Of a stretch of DNA of 64,000 nucleotides, positions 60,514 to 64,000 are shown piece after piece. How positions within the stretch are numbered: the stretch's first letter is position 1; every line of letters starts with the position of its first letter. The notes under the pieces are model-generated. The model was given only the letters and a program-made list of their open reading frames with translations. It was not told the origin of the DNA and did no database searches. This DNA is from Dillenia suffruticosa (lineage: Eukaryota > Streptophyta > Magnoliopsida > Dilleniales > Dilleniaceae), in NCBI GenBank assembly GCA_033439265.1, contig JAVTVX010000026.1:15067001-15131000 (forward strand), in the 5' to 3' direction. The translations under genes were made by a program, and so were the position numbers.

Positions 60514-61845
60514 TGTCGAAATACTCAAATTAATACTGATTCTCTCCAATGTAACAACTGTAACAATAGTGATTATCAGGTCGAATATCAATGGAACTAA
60601 TTAATTTAATCTCTTAATTAATGTTAAAAGTAAAATCGAAAGTTTTCAATAATTTACAAAAATAAAAATTGCTAAATAAAAGTTAAAAACCTAAAATTAT
60701 TAAACAAATCAATAATGTGAAATACAAAAATTAAGGAAGAAATTCAATTTATCAAGTATTGATCCAAGAGTTCATATATTCGATTGTCTCATTGATCATT
60801 GATTAAAAATATTATTCTTACAATTCAAACATTTAACCTTAGATCTATTAGGATAACCGTAATAAATTTTGTGTTTTCCTAATTTAATTGATCAAACACA
60901 GCATCCAATCAAAACTTATCATTAATCAACTAGGCACGATAGCGTTCCATATTGACATAATGACAGCATTAAGTTCTGTAAAAACAGTTAAACCAAAATA
61001 CAAATAATCGGGAAAATCGCAATTATTCAATTTTGTTCCATTGATTCTCTAAATTATATGAATACCGGTAAAAGATCCATAAATAAAATTAACTTAGTTG
61101 TTACTTGTACCATTTATTCATAACAATTACGGATCACTAAATTCATGGATAATAATAGAAAACTAATATTGAATTAAATTGTCAGATTAACCAATATTAG
61201 ATTTCTCTAAAAATAAATCAAGAATTAACGAACACTTGAATAAAAGGCAAGAAATTAAATTAAAAATATAACTTCACAATGAAAAACAATCGATTAAAAT
61301 TCCTCTTGAATCAGAAACAAAATTAGTCATACATGGTAGAAACCATATTCTTGAATCAATAAAAGAAAAAAAAAACAATTGTTTTTCAAATAAAAGAAAA
61401 AAATAAAACCTAAACCTAGAGGGAAAATGTGCAGCCGCCTCTCCTCTTGTGATTGAATGAATAGTGCTTCCGCATTGGAGAAGCACATATTTATAGTTGT
61501 GGAACTCCAAGAAAAATAGAAATCTTCTCTCTTAGACCTAGATTTCCAAATATTTTCTCCCTAAAAAAAATAGGAAACATATAACTCTTTTAAATAATTT
61601 TACTTGAAATAAAATTTTTATTACAAATAAGTTTCTCATTTAGATGCTTCCTCTTTCTTTTATAGGTCCAATTGATATCTTGAATTATTTAGCTCCAAAA
61701 AAATGCCTCCTTAAGTCCAATTTGATTCAAACTCCAATTTTGATTTTCTAAAATAAAAAAATCATAAAAATATTCATTAAAGCACATACCAATTCAAAAA
61801 TCATACCATAATATTAAAAATAAATGTATCAATTGCATATTATCA
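60514..61845 (-). repeat. 3' LTR of the gypsy element
   Basis: 1332 bp. On the minus strand it starts TGATAATATGCAATTG and ends GAGTATTTCGACA, with TG...CA ends. It contains no open frame of note. Confidence 0.75.
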
Positions 61846-61860
61846 ACTTCCCCCACACCA
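61846..61860 (-). other. Polypurine tract
   Basis: On the minus strand TGGTGTGGGGGAAGT directly abuts the LTR start. This is the primer site for plus-strand synthesis and fixes element orientation. Confidence 0.8.
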
Positions 61861-63517
61861 AACCAATGCTTGTCCTCAAGCATACTCTAAATTAATGTCA
61901 CACAACTATTCTCTTTTATATTCGTTCCCCTCCTTCAATTTATCTTCAAATAATCCAAATCAGCACACATCAAAAAATTCAAATTGAAACAACAATTCGG
62001 AGAACAAGTGATCATAGTGTCATAACTTTAAAAGAAAATATAAGCATCCCATCAAACTCAACAATTTCATCAAAATTGAATGTTTCAAGATTCAATACCC
62101 TCACTAAGAGTTCACTCTATACATTCAAAGTGTTAAACGGAATTTATTAATAACTGTCAAAATCAAATCAAAGCATGTCATTACCATAAACTTGCTTATT
62201 TATCAAATCTCCACCACCATTTATATGAATTCAAAACAAAAATCTGGGGTCTTTGTAAGGGTTGTAACGTGGTTTGGATAATGATAGAATAAAAGGATAA
62301 ATGTAATGTGTAATAAATATATCAAAAGAAACATGTCAAGAATATAAAACCATTTTTCATATCCTATATCTTGAAACACAATCAACTCAAGAAAAATAAC
62401 TCAATCAAGAATATTTCATTCCTCAATCAAACTTTTGCATTTTCCTATTTCCAAATTCTGGGATTTTTTTTTTCTTTCTTCTTTTTTCTTTCATTTTCTG
62501 CCCTTTTCGCTTCCTTTTTTTTTTTAAGCACAATCGATTTGGGGATGAATGAAAATACGGAGCATATGTAACTCATCCCAATCGTATAATTGACTTCTTC
62601 AAAAATAATTCCCACAATAGAAGTACTCCATTCCCTTTGAAATAACCACTCAATTTATGCGCAAATCACATGTTTCTTTGATATAAAGACCAAAAGGAGG
62701 GTTAAGCGTAAAAAGAAGACTATGTGTCAATTAATATGGTTAAAGTAAAGAAAATGGGTATAAGCTCAAAGGGGTTTCACTAGGGAAAATATTATACATG
62801 GAATGTCTTTTTTCGAAAACTAAAAAGGGTAAACCTAAATACCCCCATCATATTAATATATGAATTCATTGATATGGTCTCAAAAAGTATAGCAAAGCAA
62901 GTTCTAAAATAAATATACTATGATTGATAAATACTCATGAAAAAAATATAACAAAGATGATATATGCTCTTAAGGCTCAAAAACTCACGAAAGGTATTTA
63001 ATTTGTATCAAATCTATCACATTTTCAATCAATTCAATTATCAAAATCAACGGGAATACTTAAAACAATTTATCCAAAAATAACTAATCATGCTTGTCTC
63101 TTTCATGCATTTTAAATTCAAATCAACAATATATACTAACTCAAAATCATTATCTGACAAAATTCAGAGAGTATGAAGTTTCAAAAAAGAATAAAAGAAT
63201 TGATATTGGCATGAAAAATCATCCCACACACCTAGATACTATATTATCCTCAATGTATATAAAAACATGACAATGAAAAGAAAGAGAAAGGAGAGAAAAC
63301 TCCCCTAGGGTGATCGTTTGAAATTGATGGGCTTTGCTGCTGTGAAGGAAATGCGGGGTGGGATCAAAATCGCGTGATCACGCCCTAAAGAAAAGAATGC
63401 TTCTCTTAGACATCTAAAAAAATAAATCCATAAAAAGGGAACAAATGTTGAAAAAAATTTACAATCAACTAAAACAATTTCTAAAAAAATATTTGGGTTG
63501 CCTCCCAACAAGTGCAA
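61861..63517 (-). other. Region between integrase and polypurine tract
   Basis: AT-rich, no supported coding domain. The minus strand is stop-rich, so any env-like gene has decayed or never existed. Confidence 0.5.
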
Positions 63518-64000
63518 TTATTTAATGTCGTTATGCTCGACGATCTTCATTGGTAACTTATTTGGCGTAAGTTTGAGTCGGGAGTTGTACAAAAGCACCA
63601 TTTGCCCAACCTCAAACTGTTTTCTCAAGATTAAACTATCGTGAAATAATTTAGTTTTTTCTTTATAAATTCTTGAGTTCTCGTAGACTTCCAATATCAA
63701 CTCCTCCAACTCTTGCAATTGCAATTTCTTTGATGCACCGGCTTCATTTAAATTTATATTGTAACGTTTGATCGCCCAATATGCCTTATGCTCAATTTCC
63801 ACCGGTAAGTGACAAGATATTCCAAAAACTAACCTGTAAGGAGACATCCCTATTGGTATTTTGAAAGTTGTCCGGTAAGCCTATAGTGTATCATCTAAAC
63901 GTAAACTCCAATCCTTTTGTCCCGATTAACTGTTTTCTCTAAAATGGATTTAACTTCACGATTGGAAATTTCGACTTGTCCATTTGTCTAAGAATGGTAT
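63518..64000 (-). pseudogene. Gypsy integrase C-terminal part, degenerate
   Basis: Minus strand 63847-63518 reads [27 protein letters not shown], then [35 protein letters not shown]. This is the post-core segment of plant gypsy integrases. Upstream pieces NGQVEISNREVKSILEKTV and a damaged DALWAYRTAFKTP-like stretch are in other frames or contain stops, so the copy is dead. Confidence 0.8.

Larger units (their letters stand above)
60514..64000 (-). mobile_element. Athila-like gypsy retrotransposon, partial
   Basis: Read on the minus strand: integrase end (64000-63518), a long region without coding domains, polypurine tract, 3' LTR. The element inserted beside or into the CACTA terminus and continues past the right edge. 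The non-coding space between integrase and LTR, in place of a recognisable env, and the LTR size fit the Athila/Tat group. The lineage is inferred. Confidence 0.75.

Overview
The window is nuclear DNA from a eudicot plant. The coding genes have short GT-AG introns, plant-type organelle targeting and plant-only families (fructokinase-like 2, CYP749A-type P450, bifunctional HPPK/DHPS). The rest is AT-rich and loaded with plant transposable elements. I cannot name the species.

Bases 1-15,000 are gene-dense. In order: an RRM protein of the ATE1 type (+, 982-1900) with a SINE in its upstream region; the folate enzyme HPPK/DHPS (-, 2862-4914, two coding exons, the first a mitochondrial presequence); fructokinase-like 2 (+, 5517-9411, five exons), transcribed divergently from HPPK/DHPS across a short shared promoter; and 6-phosphogluconolactonase (-, 11035-13986, three exons). 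These look intact. All coding joins given here keep frame and rebuild known family lengths.

Bases 15,000-24,800 are mostly gene-poor and AT-rich. They hold one neprosin-domain (DUF239) gene remnant at 21842-22279.

Bases 24,800-60,300 are a duplicated and transposon-invaded block. Two complete five-exon P450 genes of the CYP749A type (33269-35193 and 58016-59940) have identical exon lengths and differ at about 40 of 509 residues by hand count. Their flanks are also duplicated (roughly 25.7-27.7 with 52.4-54.5 kb, and 30.9-35.6 with 55.3-60.3 kb). Four copies of the 5' part of an unidentified minus-strand gene lie at about 25.8, 38.3, 47.9 and 52.5 kb. The spaces contain two solo LTRs of one family, a hAT-like MITE, a second SINE copy, an LTR-retrotransposon remnant and a 4.4 kb Mutator-like element. 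That element has about 230 bp terminal inverted repeats and a perfect 10 bp target duplication, and it carries a decayed MULE-transposase N-terminus joined to a plant mobile domain (PMD) gene.

Bases 60,300-64,000 begin with a CACTA-type terminus directly behind the second P450 gene. A minus-strand Athila-like gypsy retrotransposon cuts it at 60514; its 3' LTR, polypurine tract and integrase end are visible, and it runs off the right edge. Because the P450 block is duplicated, several insertions can be compared with an empty site inside the same window, which gives a relative order of events.
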